Of a stretch of 39,140 nt of DNA, positions 26,165 through 34,622 are shown piece after piece (within the stretch, counting starts at the first letter, position 1; every line of letters starts with the position of its first letter). Below the pieces are notes generated by a model. It saw only the letters and a program-made list of their open reading frames with translations, was not told where the DNA came from and did no database searches. Location of the stretch: assembly GCA_027065695.1 (NCBI GenBank), contig JAMONP010000038.1, positions 1-39,140 of the forward strand, in the 5' to 3' direction. The translations under genes were made by a program, and so were the position numbers. Source of the stretch: Desulfuromonadales bacterium (GTDB lineage Bacteria; Desulfobacterota; Desulfuromonadia; Desulfuromonadales; BM103).

Positions 26165-28036
26165 ATGAAACAGCCGATAAAAGTCCAGCATGGGCCGAGT
26201 AATCGTGTGCTTGAGGTTGATCTGACGTCGGGCGTCTGTCAAGTGATCAAGGTATCGCCACAGGATCGACAAATGTACCTGGGAGGGAAGGGGTTGGGCC
26301 TTAAACTCATCTTTGAGCGGATGCCTGTGGGCACCGACCCACTTGGTGAAGATAATATCCTCGCTTTGATGCCTGGGGTTCTGATGGGAACGGGTGCCCC
26401 TTGTTCCGGCCGGTTTGCAGCGGTTACTAAATCACCACTGACTGGGATTATGGCATCTGCCTCTTGTGGCGGCCCTTTCGGGATGCAGTTGAAGAAGTGT
26501 GGCTGGGACGGTCTTCTGGTTCGGGGTGCGGCAACCAATCCAACTCTTCTGGTTATTACTCCAGAAGGTGCTGAATTGGAAAGCGCAGAAGAACTCTGGG
26601 GCAAAGATACGGTTGAGACGCAGGAGTTAATCTCTGCAAAGAAGTCTGGGGGGGCGCTGGTCATAGGCCCGGCAGGTGAAAATCTGGTCCGCTTCGCAAG
26701 CATCGTGTCAGCTCAACGTTTTCTTGGTCGCGGGGGCATGGGCGCTGTTATGGGCGCCAAAAAGCTCAAGGGAATAGTTGCCTGCAACGGTTCCCTAAAG
26801 ATTCTCCCGGTTGATGCCGTGCAGTTTAACGCTACGAATAAACGTGCCAGAACTTATCTGAAAGGTATGGATCTGACCTCAAGTAAATACCCCAAATATG
26901 GCACCAATGCCAATGTCAATGTCTGCAATGCTGCAGAAACCCTGCCGGTGAATAACTTCAAGGATGGCCGTCATGAATTAGCCTATGAGGTGTCCGGTGA
27001 AGTGATTGCCGAACGTCACAATATCAAACCTCACACTTGCAAACCATGCTCAATCTTGTGCGGGCACAAGGGGACCTTTGGACAGAAACAACTCCCGGTT
27101 CCGGAATACGAGACGACCGGGCTGCTGGGTACCAATCTCGGTATTTTTGATGTCAACAAGATTGCTGAGTGGAATTGGATCTGCACCCGTATGGGAATGG
27201 ACACCATCTCTGTAGGCGGCACCTTGGCGTGGGTAATGGAAGCCACTGAAAAGGGGTTGGTCCGTAGCGACTTGAAATTCGGCTGTGTCGATGGAATATC
27301 ACTGGTGCTACAAGAAATAGCTGACTGTCGTAACTTCGGCGCTGAAATAGCGTTAGGCAGCCGTTCCCTCGCGGAAAAATATGGTGGAACTGAGTTTGCC
27401 ATGCAGGTCAAGGGTTTGGAATTACCGGCTTACGATCCACGTGGGGCCTTCGGGCATGGTCTTGGATATGCTGTGGCAAATCGTGGTGCTTGCCATCTGT
27501 CGGCGTTCGTAGCTGGTCTTGAGATCTTTTTCGGGCTCCTTAACCCGTTCACCATTCGCGCTAAGGCTGAGTGGGTAAGGTTCTTCGAATCAGTTAGTAA
27601 TGTTGTCAATTCATTGTGTACCTGTATCTTTGCTTCATATGCATACATGTTTGAGTCGCCTGTAACTAAGCATACACCACGCCCTGTTTTAGGACTTATG
27701 ATGCAGTATCTTCCAGGCCTGGCTATTTCGCTGACGGATGTCAGCATCATGTCTGGTCACTGGTCTGCTGTAACCGGCATCAAGGTGACGCCCAGTGAGT
27801 TTCTTGAAGCCGGAACCAGAATCAACACCCTTGAACGCTATATGAATACCATGGAGGGGGTGGCACGTAAGGATGATACACTTCCGGCCAGATTGTTGAT
27901 AGAGTCGAGGGTGTGCGACTCAGAGAAACGTACAGTTCCTGTTGATAAAATGTTGAGCAGATACTATGAAATCAGTGGTTACGATTCGAATGGTGTGCCA
28001 ACGGTTAATACGCTTAAAAAACTTGGGATTACTTGA
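26165..28036 (+). CDS. Aldehyde ferredoxin oxidoreductase (tungsten type)
   Basis: A 623-residue enzyme of the AOR family, which oxidises aldehydes to acids (or the reverse) with ferredoxin. Seen: N-terminal domain with LEVDLTSG and YLGGKGLGLKLI, phosphate-binding regions ASCGGPFG and RGGMGAVMGAKKLKG, the 4Fe-4S motif CKPCSILC (C292, C295, C299), and the later NVVNSLCTCIF that should supply the fourth Cys. Length is normal. An upstream TTG at 26111 extends the frame by 18 residues without similarity, and AAGGAA about 10 nt before ATG 26165 supports the later start. With the MoaD-like gene it forms a two-gene unit. Aldehydes from the alcohol/aldehyde steps in this cluster are plausible substrates (inference). 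Confidence 0.9.
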   Translation: MKQPIKVQHGPSNRVLEVDLTSGVCQVIKVSPQDRQMYLGGKGLGLKLIFERMPVGTDPLGEDNILALMPGVLMGTGAPCSGRFAAVTKSPLTGIMASASCGGPFGMQLKKCGWDGLLVRGAATNPTLLVITPEGAELESAEELWGKDTVETQELISAKKSGGALVIGPAGENLVRFASIVSAQRFLGRGGMGAVMGAKKLKGIVACNGSLKILPVDAVQFNATNKRARTYLKGMDLTSSKYPKYGTNANVNVCNAAETLPVNNFKDGRHELAYEVSGEVIAERHNIKPHTCKPCSILCGHKGTFGQKQLPVPEYETTGLLGTNLGIFDVNKIAEWNWICTRMGMDTISVGGTLAWVMEATEKGLVRSDLKFGCVDGISLVLQEIADCRNFGAEIALGSRSLAEKYGGTEFAMQVKGLELPAYDPRGAFGHGLGYAVANRGACHLSAFVAGLEIFFGLLNPFTIRAKAEWVRFFESVSNVVNSLCTCIFASYAYMFESPVTKHTPRPVLGLMMQYLPGLAISLTDVSIMSGHWSAVTGIKVTPSEFLEAGTRINTLERYMNTMEGVARKDDTLPARLLIESRVCDSEKRTVPVDKMLSRYYEISGYDSNGVPTVNTLKKLGIT

Positions 28037-28251
28037 GGTAATACTATCAATAAAATCCATCTACATTCTGTAGCGAGCCATAATATGCTCTCAAATGCAC
28101 AGTTTTCGCTTTAGCCCTGATTATCAGACTGGCTGCTATAAATGTAATTTAGTCTTCAATTTCTTATCTATTAACAAGAACAGCGTTTGTTTTTATTAGT
28201 CTGTCTGTTTCACAATACACTCTATAGATGATTTTTTTGTTTATATATATA
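28037..28251. other. AT-rich intergenic region
   Basis: No gene or recognisable terminator between the AOR stop and the promoter of the SCP2 operon. A CTGTCTGT (28201-28208 region) resembles one half of the operator at 2080-2096 but has no partner, so I do not call it. Confidence 0.5.
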
Positions 28252-28300
28252 TTGACACTGTGAAATACAGTATGATAAAACATACTGACCGGTCAGATAG
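28252..28300 (+). promoter_or_regulatory. Promoter with TetR-type operator, copy 2
   Basis: -35 TTGACA (28252-28257), a 17-bp spacer, ATAAAA (28275-28280; GATAAA with a 16-bp spacer is an alternative), then ATACTGACCGGTCAGATAG (28282-28300) containing the perfect 12-bp dyad CTGACCGGTCAG (28285-28296). The operator starts 32 bp after the first base of the -35, exactly as in copy 1 at 2048. The spacer itself holds an imperfect dyad, CTGTGAAATACAG. This should drive the SCP2/aco operon. The TetR gene at 30945 is the nearest candidate regulator. Confidence 0.8.
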
Positions 28301-28426
28301 GCTGTGCCGTACTGACTTGCTAATCTTGTTATACTGTCAAACTGGTGACTAGGTTGATTTGTTAAAAAAGTGTTTTTATAAAAGAGTTTCTAAATAATAC
28401 ATGTTTGTAGCGAAAGAGAGGTTTGT

Positions 28427-28846
28427 ATGGGAAAGCAAGTCACAGAAATAAAGCAACTTTACAAAGCTTTACATGGTCTGGTCGAGTCTATGGATCAGAG
28501 CCCTCAGGTTAAAAAGGCTGTTCTTGATACCAACCTGGTTCTTGGGATGCAGTATAAGGATCCGGAGGGACTGTTTATTATCGATGCTTCAGGTGATGAA
28601 GTTGTTGCTTATGATGGTGAGTGCCCGGCTGATGTCGAGCCCAAGGTTACGCTTCACCTCACGGCAGATATTGCGAATCGATACTGGCAGGGTAAAACTA
28701 ACTTTATGATCGCCATGCAAAAGGGTGATATCCGCCCGGTCGGTGATCTTGGTGCGATCTTGAAATTGGTTCCGGTCCTCGGCCCGATGTTCAAGGTGTA
28801 TACCGATTATCTGAAAAATAACGATATGACCGACATGGTTTTGTGA
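28427..28846 (+). CDS. SCP2 sterol-transfer domain protein
   Basis: A 139-residue single-domain protein of the SCP2 family, which forms a hydrophobic tunnel for lipids or acyl-CoA esters. PKVTLHLTADIANRYWQGK followed by AMQKGDIRPVGDLGAILKLVP is the characteristic second half. There is no signal peptide, so it is cytoplasmic. It is the first gene after promoter copy 2 and is 27 nt from the E1 alpha start; it likely carries a lipophilic intermediate for the enzymes of this cluster. GAGAGG lies before the ATG. Confidence 0.85.
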   Translation: MGKQVTEIKQLYKALHGLVESMDQSPQVKKAVLDTNLVLGMQYKDPEGLFIIDASGDEVVAYDGECPADVEPKVTLHLTADIANRYWQGKTNFMIAMQKGDIRPVGDLGAILKLVPVLGPMFKVYTDYLKNNDMTDMVL

Positions 28847-28873
28847 TCTGTGGATTTTGTGGGGAGATTTGTA

Positions 28874-29866
28874 ATGAAGCAAGATTTCAAATTAACAAAG
28901 AAAAAGCTGCTTGGCAAGGTGCCTGCACTGAAACTGTTGAAAAGGATGTTGCTGATCCGTCGGCTGGAAGAGACTTTGGGTAAACTGTTTGCCGATAGTG
29001 AAGTCAAGGGGTTTGTCCATCTATCTATTGGTCAGGAGGCGGTCCCCGTGGGGATTTGTGCGAACTTGGGTGACGATGATTATATCACTAGTACGCATCG
29101 TGGGCATGGGCACTTGATCGGCAAGGGCGGTGATCCCAAGCGGACCATGGCTGAGCTTTTTGGTAAGATAGAAGGCTATTGCAAGGGGCGCGGCGGGTCG
29201 ATGCACGTGGCCGATTTCGAGCTGGGTGTTCTCGGGGCAAACGGTATCGTTGGTGCCGGTACGTTGCTTGCCGTCGGTTCGGGTTTTTCAGCAAAATATC
29301 TAAAGAATGACCGTGTGACCGCTTGTTTTTTTGGCGACGGGGCCAGCAACCAAGGGATGTTCCATGAGGCTGCGAACCTCGCGGCTGTCTGGAGGTTGCC
29401 AGTAATTTTCGTTTGCGAAAATAATGGTTGGGCCGAGTTCTCACCCCAGAGTAGTCACCAAGCCATCAAAAATGTCGCTGACCGTGCAGCTGCTTACGGT
29501 ATGCCTGGTGTCACTATTGATGGGGATGATATTGAAGCCGTACATGCTGCAGCAGCCGATGTTGTTGACTGGGTTCGCGATGGAAGGGGGCCGGTTCTGC
29601 TCGAGTGTATGACTCATCGCTGGCAGGGACACTATGCCGGAGATCCTCAGCCTTATCGCGACCAGGACGAACTGGCCGCAGTCACTCAGCATTGTCCAAT
29701 CGAGCGTTTTAAGAAAATGTTGATAAAGCGTAAGACGATTAACTCTGATGAATTTGAGGCCGTGGCCACAGAGGTTGAATTGGAAATAAATGAGGCTGTT
29801 GAGTTCGGGCGTCAAGGCACAGATCCTGACCCACGGGATTTTATGTCCTATATTTATGCGAATTAA
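28874..29866 (+). CDS. acoA: Acetoin/2-oxoacid dehydrogenase E1 alpha subunit
   Basis: A 330-residue thiamine diphosphate-dependent E1 alpha subunit. GDG at 154-156 through NN at 183-184 is the TPP/Mg motif, and SIGQEAVPVG and RGHGHLIGKG are typical of the AcoA/PdhA group. With AcoB it would decarboxylate or cleave the substrate (acetoin, pyruvate or a branched 2-oxoacid) and transfer the acyl group to lipoyl-E2. An upstream GTG at 28850 is possible, but GGGGAG 7 nt before ATG 28874 favours this start. The gene order matches the Pelobacter carbinolicus aco cluster, hence the symbol; the substrate is not proven, and the surrounding genes do not suggest acetoin. Confidence 0.85.
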   Translation: MKQDFKLTKKKLLGKVPALKLLKRMLLIRRLEETLGKLFADSEVKGFVHLSIGQEAVPVGICANLGDDDYITSTHRGHGHLIGKGGDPKRTMAELFGKIEGYCKGRGGSMHVADFELGVLGANGIVGAGTLLAVGSGFSAKYLKNDRVTACFFGDGASNQGMFHEAANLAAVWRLPVIFVCENNGWAEFSPQSSHQAIKNVADRAAAYGMPGVTIDGDDIEAVHAAAADVVDWVRDGRGPVLLECMTHRWQGHYAGDPQPYRDQDELAAVTQHCPIERFKKMLIKRKTINSDEFEAVATEVELEINEAVEFGRQGTDPDPRDFMSYIYAN

Positions 29867-29882
29867 GTAAGGAGAAAAGTCG

Positions 29883-30866
29883 ATGAGTATGGGCTTTAAT
29901 ACAATCGCAGGTGCTATCAATCAGGCGATTGCTGAAGAAATGCGCAGAGATGAAACCGTGGTTTTAATCGGCGAGGATGTTGCGTCAGGGATCTTTGGTG
30001 TCACGGCTGGCCTAATTGAAGAATTCGGTAAGGAACGCATTTGTGATACGCCGATTAGTGAAAATGCTATCGTCGGTTGTGCTGTTGGTGCAGCAATGAC
30101 CGGGATGCGGCCAATTGTGGAAATTATGTTTCAGGATTTCCTGACCTGCTGTATGGATCCGATTGTCAACCAGGCAGCAAAGATGAACTATATGTCTGGT
30201 GGTGCCTTTAGTGTCCCTATGGTTGTTCGCAGCCCTGGTGGGGCGGGGATAGCTGCAGGACCGCAGCACAGCCAAACGTTTGCCTCCTGGTTCATGGGTG
30301 TCCCAGGATTGAAAGTCGTCTCTCCTTCGACTCCGGCGGATGCAAAAGGATTATTGAAATCGGCGATCCGCGACAATAACCCGGTCATCTTTCTGGAAAA
30401 CAAGCTGCTCTATTTTGAGGGTGGTGAATTGCCAGACGGCCCGAATATTACTATTCCTCTTGGTCAGGCAGACGTGAAAAGGGAGGGGACGGATGTTACG
30501 GTTGTCGCTGTTTCCGGCATGGTACCTCGTGCCGTGCGGATTGCTGACGAGTTGAGTGATGAAGGGATTTCTATTGAAGTTATCGATCCGCGGACACTTT
30601 ACCCACTGGATACCAAAACCATCCTGGCGTCTGTATCAAAGACCGGTCGTCTTGTTACTGCTGAAGAAGGTGTACTCACCTGCGGCCTCGGTGCCGAAAT
30701 TGCGGCATTGGTTTCCGAGCAGGCTTGCGATTGCCTTGATGGTCCGATCGTAAGAGTTGGAACACCTCATGTTTCCTACGCCTATAACCAAGCGATGGAG
30801 TGGGCGACGATTCCCGATGAACAGGATATCTTGGTGGCCGTTAAGAAGGCTATGGGGTGTGAATAA
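29883..30866 (+). CDS. acoB: Acetoin/2-oxoacid dehydrogenase E1 beta subunit
   Basis: A 327-residue transketolase-like E1 beta subunit, starting 16 nt after acoA with a clear AAGGAG. It contains VVLIGEDVASGIFGVT (about 26-41), DTPISENAIVGCAVGAAMTGMRP and, in the C-terminal domain, EVIDPRTLYPLD, all hallmarks of the AcoB/PdhB family. It completes the heterotetrameric E1 with AcoA. Confidence 0.88.
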   Translation: MSMGFNTIAGAINQAIAEEMRRDETVVLIGEDVASGIFGVTAGLIEEFGKERICDTPISENAIVGCAVGAAMTGMRPIVEIMFQDFLTCCMDPIVNQAAKMNYMSGGAFSVPMVVRSPGGAGIAAGPQHSQTFASWFMGVPGLKVVSPSTPADAKGLLKSAIRDNNPVIFLENKLLYFEGGELPDGPNITIPLGQADVKREGTDVTVVAVSGMVPRAVRIADELSDEGISIEVIDPRTLYPLDTKTILASVSKTGRLVTAEEGVLTCGLGAEIAALVSEQACDCLDGPIVRVGTPHVSYAYNQAMEWATIPDEQDILVAVKKAMGCE

Positions 30867-30944
30867 ATAGTTGCATTTTAGTAGGATACTATTTAGTCTC
30901 TTTGAGGAGTATTTCAGTCTATTTTGTTTCGGGAGGGACTTTTA

Positions 30945-31559
30945 ATGGCAGAAAGTAATGCTTTGAAAGGTATGACTAAAGAGGATAAGAAAGCGTATAT
31001 TCTTGATGTTAGCCTTCACTGTCTGGCGACTTATGGATATAGTAAGACAACCTTGGACCTTATTGCTGAGCATGTAAAGGTAAGTAAGGGTACGCTTTCA
31101 TATTATTTTAACAATAAAGAGAAACTTATCGCTGAGGCTCTGGATTACTCCGGAAATAATATTTTAGCTAATTTTCAATTAACTATCTCTAAATTTGATA
31201 CGCCCGCAGAGAAAATTCATGCTGGGCTCTCTGGGTTATGGAATGAGCTTTCCACGAATCATGGAATTGTAAAGGTTTATTATGACCTGTTTGCCCAAGG
31301 GTTGTTTTCTGAGCGACTTCGCAAATTGCTTGCTGAGTTGACCGGCAAATTCAGGAATGTTTTTGTAGATCTTCTGATCGAGGGAGATAATGGCTCCGTC
31401 CCTGACAGCAAGGAGAATGTCCTGATCAAAGCAGCTATGCTTGGTAGTCTTGTCGATGGCATAATAAAGCAAGTTATTATCGATCCGGAGGCATTTGCCG
31501 GTGTTGATCTTCAGGCTGGAATGGACAACCTTTTTAGTAAGATTTGTGAGCATGTCTAA
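30945..31559 (+). CDS. TetR/AcrR family regulator
   Basis: A 204-residue repressor-type protein. The N-terminal helix-turn-helix spans about residues 35-56, TTLDLIAEHVKVSKGTLSYYF, and the rest is an alpha-helical ligand-binding domain resembling the BetI/YcdC-type fold. GGGAGGGA lies 6 nt before the ATG; a TTG at 30924 would add 7 residues and is less likely. It sits between acoB and acoC, and no operator copy is seen directly before it, so it is probably transcribed with acoAB. It is the only regulator in the window and the natural candidate for binding the CTGACCGGTCAG dyads. Confidence 0.85.
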   Translation: MAESNALKGMTKEDKKAYILDVSLHCLATYGYSKTTLDLIAEHVKVSKGTLSYYFNNKEKLIAEALDYSGNNILANFQLTISKFDTPAEKIHAGLSGLWNELSTNHGIVKVYYDLFAQGLFSERLRKLLAELTGKFRNVFVDLLIEGDNGSVPDSKENVLIKAAMLGSLVDGIIKQVIIDPEAFAGVDLQAGMDNLFSKICEHV

Positions 31560-31643
31560 CGCTACAAAGAAAATAGTAAGATTATATCTCTAGATCTGAC
31601 AGGAATCTCATAACCCCAACGTAGATTTTTATAGTTTTAGTAA

Positions 31644-31692
31644 TTGGCCAAATAATCAAACTTTTGCCGCAACATACTGAACGTGCAGTCAC
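31644..31692 (+). promoter_or_regulatory. Candidate weak promoter/operator before acoC
   Basis: ATACTGAACGTGCAGTCAC (31674-31692) keeps the ATACTGA lead and the CTG(6)CAG dyad core of the stronger operators, matching copy 2 at 13 of 19 positions. A TTGG (31644) is located exactly 32 bp before ACTGA, the same offset as the -35 in copies 1 and 2, but the -10 position reads CCGCAA and is poor. Possibly a second control point for the E2/LipBA/E3 half. Confidence 0.35.
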
Positions 31693-31718
31693 TTTGTTGT
31701 ACAAGGAGATAGGAAGCC

Positions 31719-33038
31719 ATGATAAATATTTTGATGCCTAAGCTCGGTTTGGTTATGAAGGAAGGCGAAGTGAGTAAATGGCTCAAAATTGAAGGTGAGT
31801 ATGTGCAGGAAGGGGAAATCATCCTGAACATCGAAACTGAGAAGCTCAGCAGCGAGTATGAGAGCCCAGGCAGCGGTATCCTGCATATTATCGAACCGGA
31901 TGGTTCGAAGGTCCCCGTTTCAACTTTGATTGCACAACTTCTGTCAGAAGGTGAAAGCCCGGTTATCGAGGATACGACAGCTGCAGATCCGGTTGCCGAA
32001 CAGATGATGACTGACAGTGCTGCGCAATCACCGGCTACATTGGTTGCTCCTGCAGCTGCGACGGGTAAAGTTCGTGCGACTCCTGCCGCCAAAAGAATAG
32101 CCAGGGATCAAGGGATTGATCTTTCAACAGTCGCGGTCACACGAAATGACGGTGTTGTTGACAAACTAGCAGTCGAAGCTTACTTGGAAGGTGTTGCTTC
32201 CGGTCAGGTCTCAGCCACCCCGCTGGCGCGGCGTGAAGCTGAGCGTAGTGGCGTCGACCTTGAGGGGGTAAGTGGCAGCGGCGCACGTGGCAAGGTAACT
32301 GAAAAGGACGTTATTGCCTCCAGGCCGTTTGCTGCTGTTTCCGGTTATGTTGATGAATTAGGCCGCAGTTTCCAACGCCAGACTCTGTCCACATTGGGTA
32401 AGGTTATGTCGAATCGCATGAGTGCGAGCGGTAGCGCTGTGGTTCCGGTCACCATCACCGCCGAAGTGGAAATGAGCGAATGCGCAAATATGAAAGGCAA
32501 ACTGCCGTTCAAGGCCAGCTATACTGCGATCATGGCTGCTGCTGTTACTCAGGCCTTACGCAAACATCCCAAGCTTAACGCCAGTTTGGATGGCGATGAA
32601 TTGGTTCAGTTTTCTACAATCAACCTCGGTATTGCTGTTGACACCGAAAAGGGACTGATGGTGCCATCGATTCCTTCAGCGGAACAGAAACCATTGCGCG
32701 AAATTGTTGATGATCTTCATGGGATTTCCGATCGTGCTCATGAGTCGAAGTTGAGTTTGGACGAGCTTTCCCGTGGAACATTCACTCTGACCAACTTGGG
32801 GATGTTTGGGATTGATCGTTTTACTCCGGTCGTCAATCTGCCGGAAGTGGCGATCCTGGGTGTTGGCGTCATGAATCAGAGGGTTGTTGAAATAGATGGA
32901 ATTATGGTTTCCAAGCCTTTCTGCAGTTTTAGTCTAACCTTTGATCACCGGGTTATCGATGGTGCTACTGGTGCCAGGTTCCTGATGACAGTTAAGCAAT
33001 TTCTGGAAAACCCATACGCCTGGGTGACAGGTATGTAG
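31719..33038 (+). CDS. acoC: Dihydrolipoamide acyltransferase (E2)
   Basis: A 439-residue E2 core. One lipoyl domain (residues 1-77) has the target Lys in ETEKLSSE (K42). Two peripheral subunit-binding-like segments follow: VRATPAAKRIARDQGIDL (118-135, rest more degenerate, to about 157) and VSATPLARREAERSGVDL (164-181, to about 200). The catalytic domain ends with TFDHRVIDG (H410, D414), the acetyltransferase signature. AGGAGA precedes the ATG. The fused LipB-LipA protein encoded next would lipoylate K42. It transfers the acyl group from E1 to CoA. Confidence 0.88.
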   Translation: MINILMPKLGLVMKEGEVSKWLKIEGEYVQEGEIILNIETEKLSSEYESPGSGILHIIEPDGSKVPVSTLIAQLLSEGESPVIEDTTAADPVAEQMMTDSAAQSPATLVAPAAATGKVRATPAAKRIARDQGIDLSTVAVTRNDGVVDKLAVEAYLEGVASGQVSATPLARREAERSGVDLEGVSGSGARGKVTEKDVIASRPFAAVSGYVDELGRSFQRQTLSTLGKVMSNRMSASGSAVVPVTITAEVEMSECANMKGKLPFKASYTAIMAAAVTQALRKHPKLNASLDGDELVQFSTINLGIAVDTEKGLMVPSIPSAEQKPLREIVDDLHGISDRAHESKLSLDELSRGTFTLTNLGMFGIDRFTPVVNLPEVAILGVGVMNQRVVEIDGIMVSKPFCSFSLTFDHRVIDGATGARFLMTVKQFLENPYAWVTGM

Positions 33039-33069
33039 CTTCCTGGATGATTTTTTGATAGGTGACATG

Positions 33070-34566
33070 ATGAACTGTTTGCTGATTGATATGGGCCTGG
33101 TTAATTATGGTTATGCTGATGAATTGCAGCGACATCTGGCCGAAAAGGTTCATCAGGGAGAGATACCGGATACAATACTGCTACTGGAGCACTCTGCAGT
33201 GGTCACTCTGGGCAACCAGGGCAAGACCGAACACCTGAAATTCTCGGAGGCCCAACTTAGGGCACAAAAGATTACTCTCTATCAGTCTGACCGAGGTGGC
33301 GACGTCACTTATCATGCACCGGGCCAGCTGGTGATTTATCCGATCATTAATCTGGCGCGACACGGTAAGGATCTCCACCAGTATGTGCGGAATCTGGAAG
33401 AGGTCGGGATTCGTACCGCAGCCAGCTTCGGAATAACCGCTGCAAGACGCGAAAGCTGTCCCGGTGTCTGGGTTGGCAAGGTGAAATTAGCCAGCGTTGG
33501 CATGACCAGTCGCCAGTGGGTGACCAGGCATGGTATGGCGATCAACGTTAGTAACCCACTTGCTGATTTCAGTGTTATAAATCCATGCGGGTTTGACGCT
33601 GGCGTGATGACGTCCTTGTCATCATTAATTCAGCAGGATGTTTCAGTCCGCGAAGTCATTCCTGTTATTATCAAACATTTTGCCGATATCTTTGGTCTTG
33701 ATCTTCAAATATCCGGTCTGCCTGCTGCAAGCTTAAAACATCCTCCCTGGTTGCAAATCAAAGTACCCAAAGGTCGTGTGGTTGAAGATACACGAAAGTT
33801 GCTTGAGGATTTAAAGATTAATACCGTCTGCCAGGAAGCGGACTGTCCCAACTCAGGTGACTGCTTCAGTCGCGGAGTGGCGACTTTTTTGATCATGGGC
33901 GTTAATTGTACACGCAATTGTCGTTTCTGCGGTGTGCAAAAAAAAGGTCCTTCACCTCTGGACCTGCGTGAGCCACAACGGGTGGCAGAAGCTGCGTTAC
34001 GACTTGGCTTGAAACATATTGTGATTACTTCGGTAACCCGTGATGACCTTCTCGATGGTGGTGCACACCATTTTGCCGCAACCATTAAAGCCTTGCGGAT
34101 CGCTTCCCCTGAGATAATTGTCGAAGTGCTAATTCCTGACTTCGGTGGTGATATGCAGAGCCTCGATACGGTTCTTGCTGCTGGCCCAGACATCCTGGGG
34201 CATAACCTGGAGACAGTTCCTCGACTCTACGAAGCAATTCGTCCTGGCGCTGATTATCAGAGATCTCTCTCTCTGCTGACGCATGCAGCTGACGCTCAAC
34301 CTGGTCTTACCGTAAAATCAGGGATTATGGTCGGGGTTGGTGAAAGGATCGAGGAAGTTCAGCAATTGCTCAAAGAACTTGTAGAAACAGGTTGCAGCTC
34401 CTTTACTTTAGGGCAGTACCTGAAACCTCATCGGGATTCTATTCCAATCCGGCAGTATGTGACCTTGCCGATGTACGAAAATTACCAGGCTATGGCAAAA
34501 AATGTAGGATTGAAGTCGGTCATGGTCGGTCCCTTGGTGCGCTCTTCATATACTGCTGCAGCATGA
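33070..34566 (+). CDS. LipB-LipA fusion: octanoyltransferase/lipoyl synthase
   Basis: A 498-residue two-domain protein that could lipoylate E2 alone. Residues about 1-222 are LipB (octanoyl transfer from ACP): RGGDVTYHAPGQ (75-86), Lys139 in GKVKLAS and Cys173 in INPCG are the conserved active-site elements. Residues about 228-498 are LipA (radical SAM sulfur insertion): auxiliary cluster cysteines C254, C259, C265, radical SAM CX3CX2C at C280, C284, C287, and the C-terminal RSSY (491-494). The linker is short and there is no stop or frameshift between them. Start choice: ATG 33070, 4 nt after GGTGA; 33067 is possible. P. carbinolicus has a LipA-like gene (acoS) in the equivalent place. Both active sites look intact. 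Confidence 0.9.
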   Translation: MNCLLIDMGLVNYGYADELQRHLAEKVHQGEIPDTILLLEHSAVVTLGNQGKTEHLKFSEAQLRAQKITLYQSDRGGDVTYHAPGQLVIYPIINLARHGKDLHQYVRNLEEVGIRTAASFGITAARRESCPGVWVGKVKLASVGMTSRQWVTRHGMAINVSNPLADFSVINPCGFDAGVMTSLSSLIQQDVSVREVIPVIIKHFADIFGLDLQISGLPAASLKHPPWLQIKVPKGRVVEDTRKLLEDLKINTVCQEADCPNSGDCFSRGVATFLIMGVNCTRNCRFCGVQKKGPSPLDLREPQRVAEAALRLGLKHIVITSVTRDDLLDGGAHHFAATIKALRIASPEIIVEVLIPDFGGDMQSLDTVLAAGPDILGHNLETVPRLYEAIRPGADYQRSLSLLTHAADAQPGLTVKSGIMVGVGERIEEVQQLLKELVETGCSSFTLGQYLKPHRDSIPIRQYVTLPMYENYQAMAKNVGLKSVMVGPLVRSSYTAAA

Positions 34567-34622
34567 AACAAAGATATCTATGTACCTATATCTAAGTGGA
34601 CTTAGCTGATAAGGAGTTTCCC

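Noticed and set aside
26239-26703. 154-codon open frame on the minus strand
   Set aside because: Lies wholly inside the well-supported AOR gene and its translation looks like antisense.
28197-28210. CTGTCTGT resembling one half of the operator at 2080-2096
   Set aside because: A single half-site with no inverted partner and no matching spacing.
33705-34193. 162-codon open frame on the minus strand
   Set aside because: Antisense to the LipA domain; Ser/Arg-rich composition typical of shadow frames.
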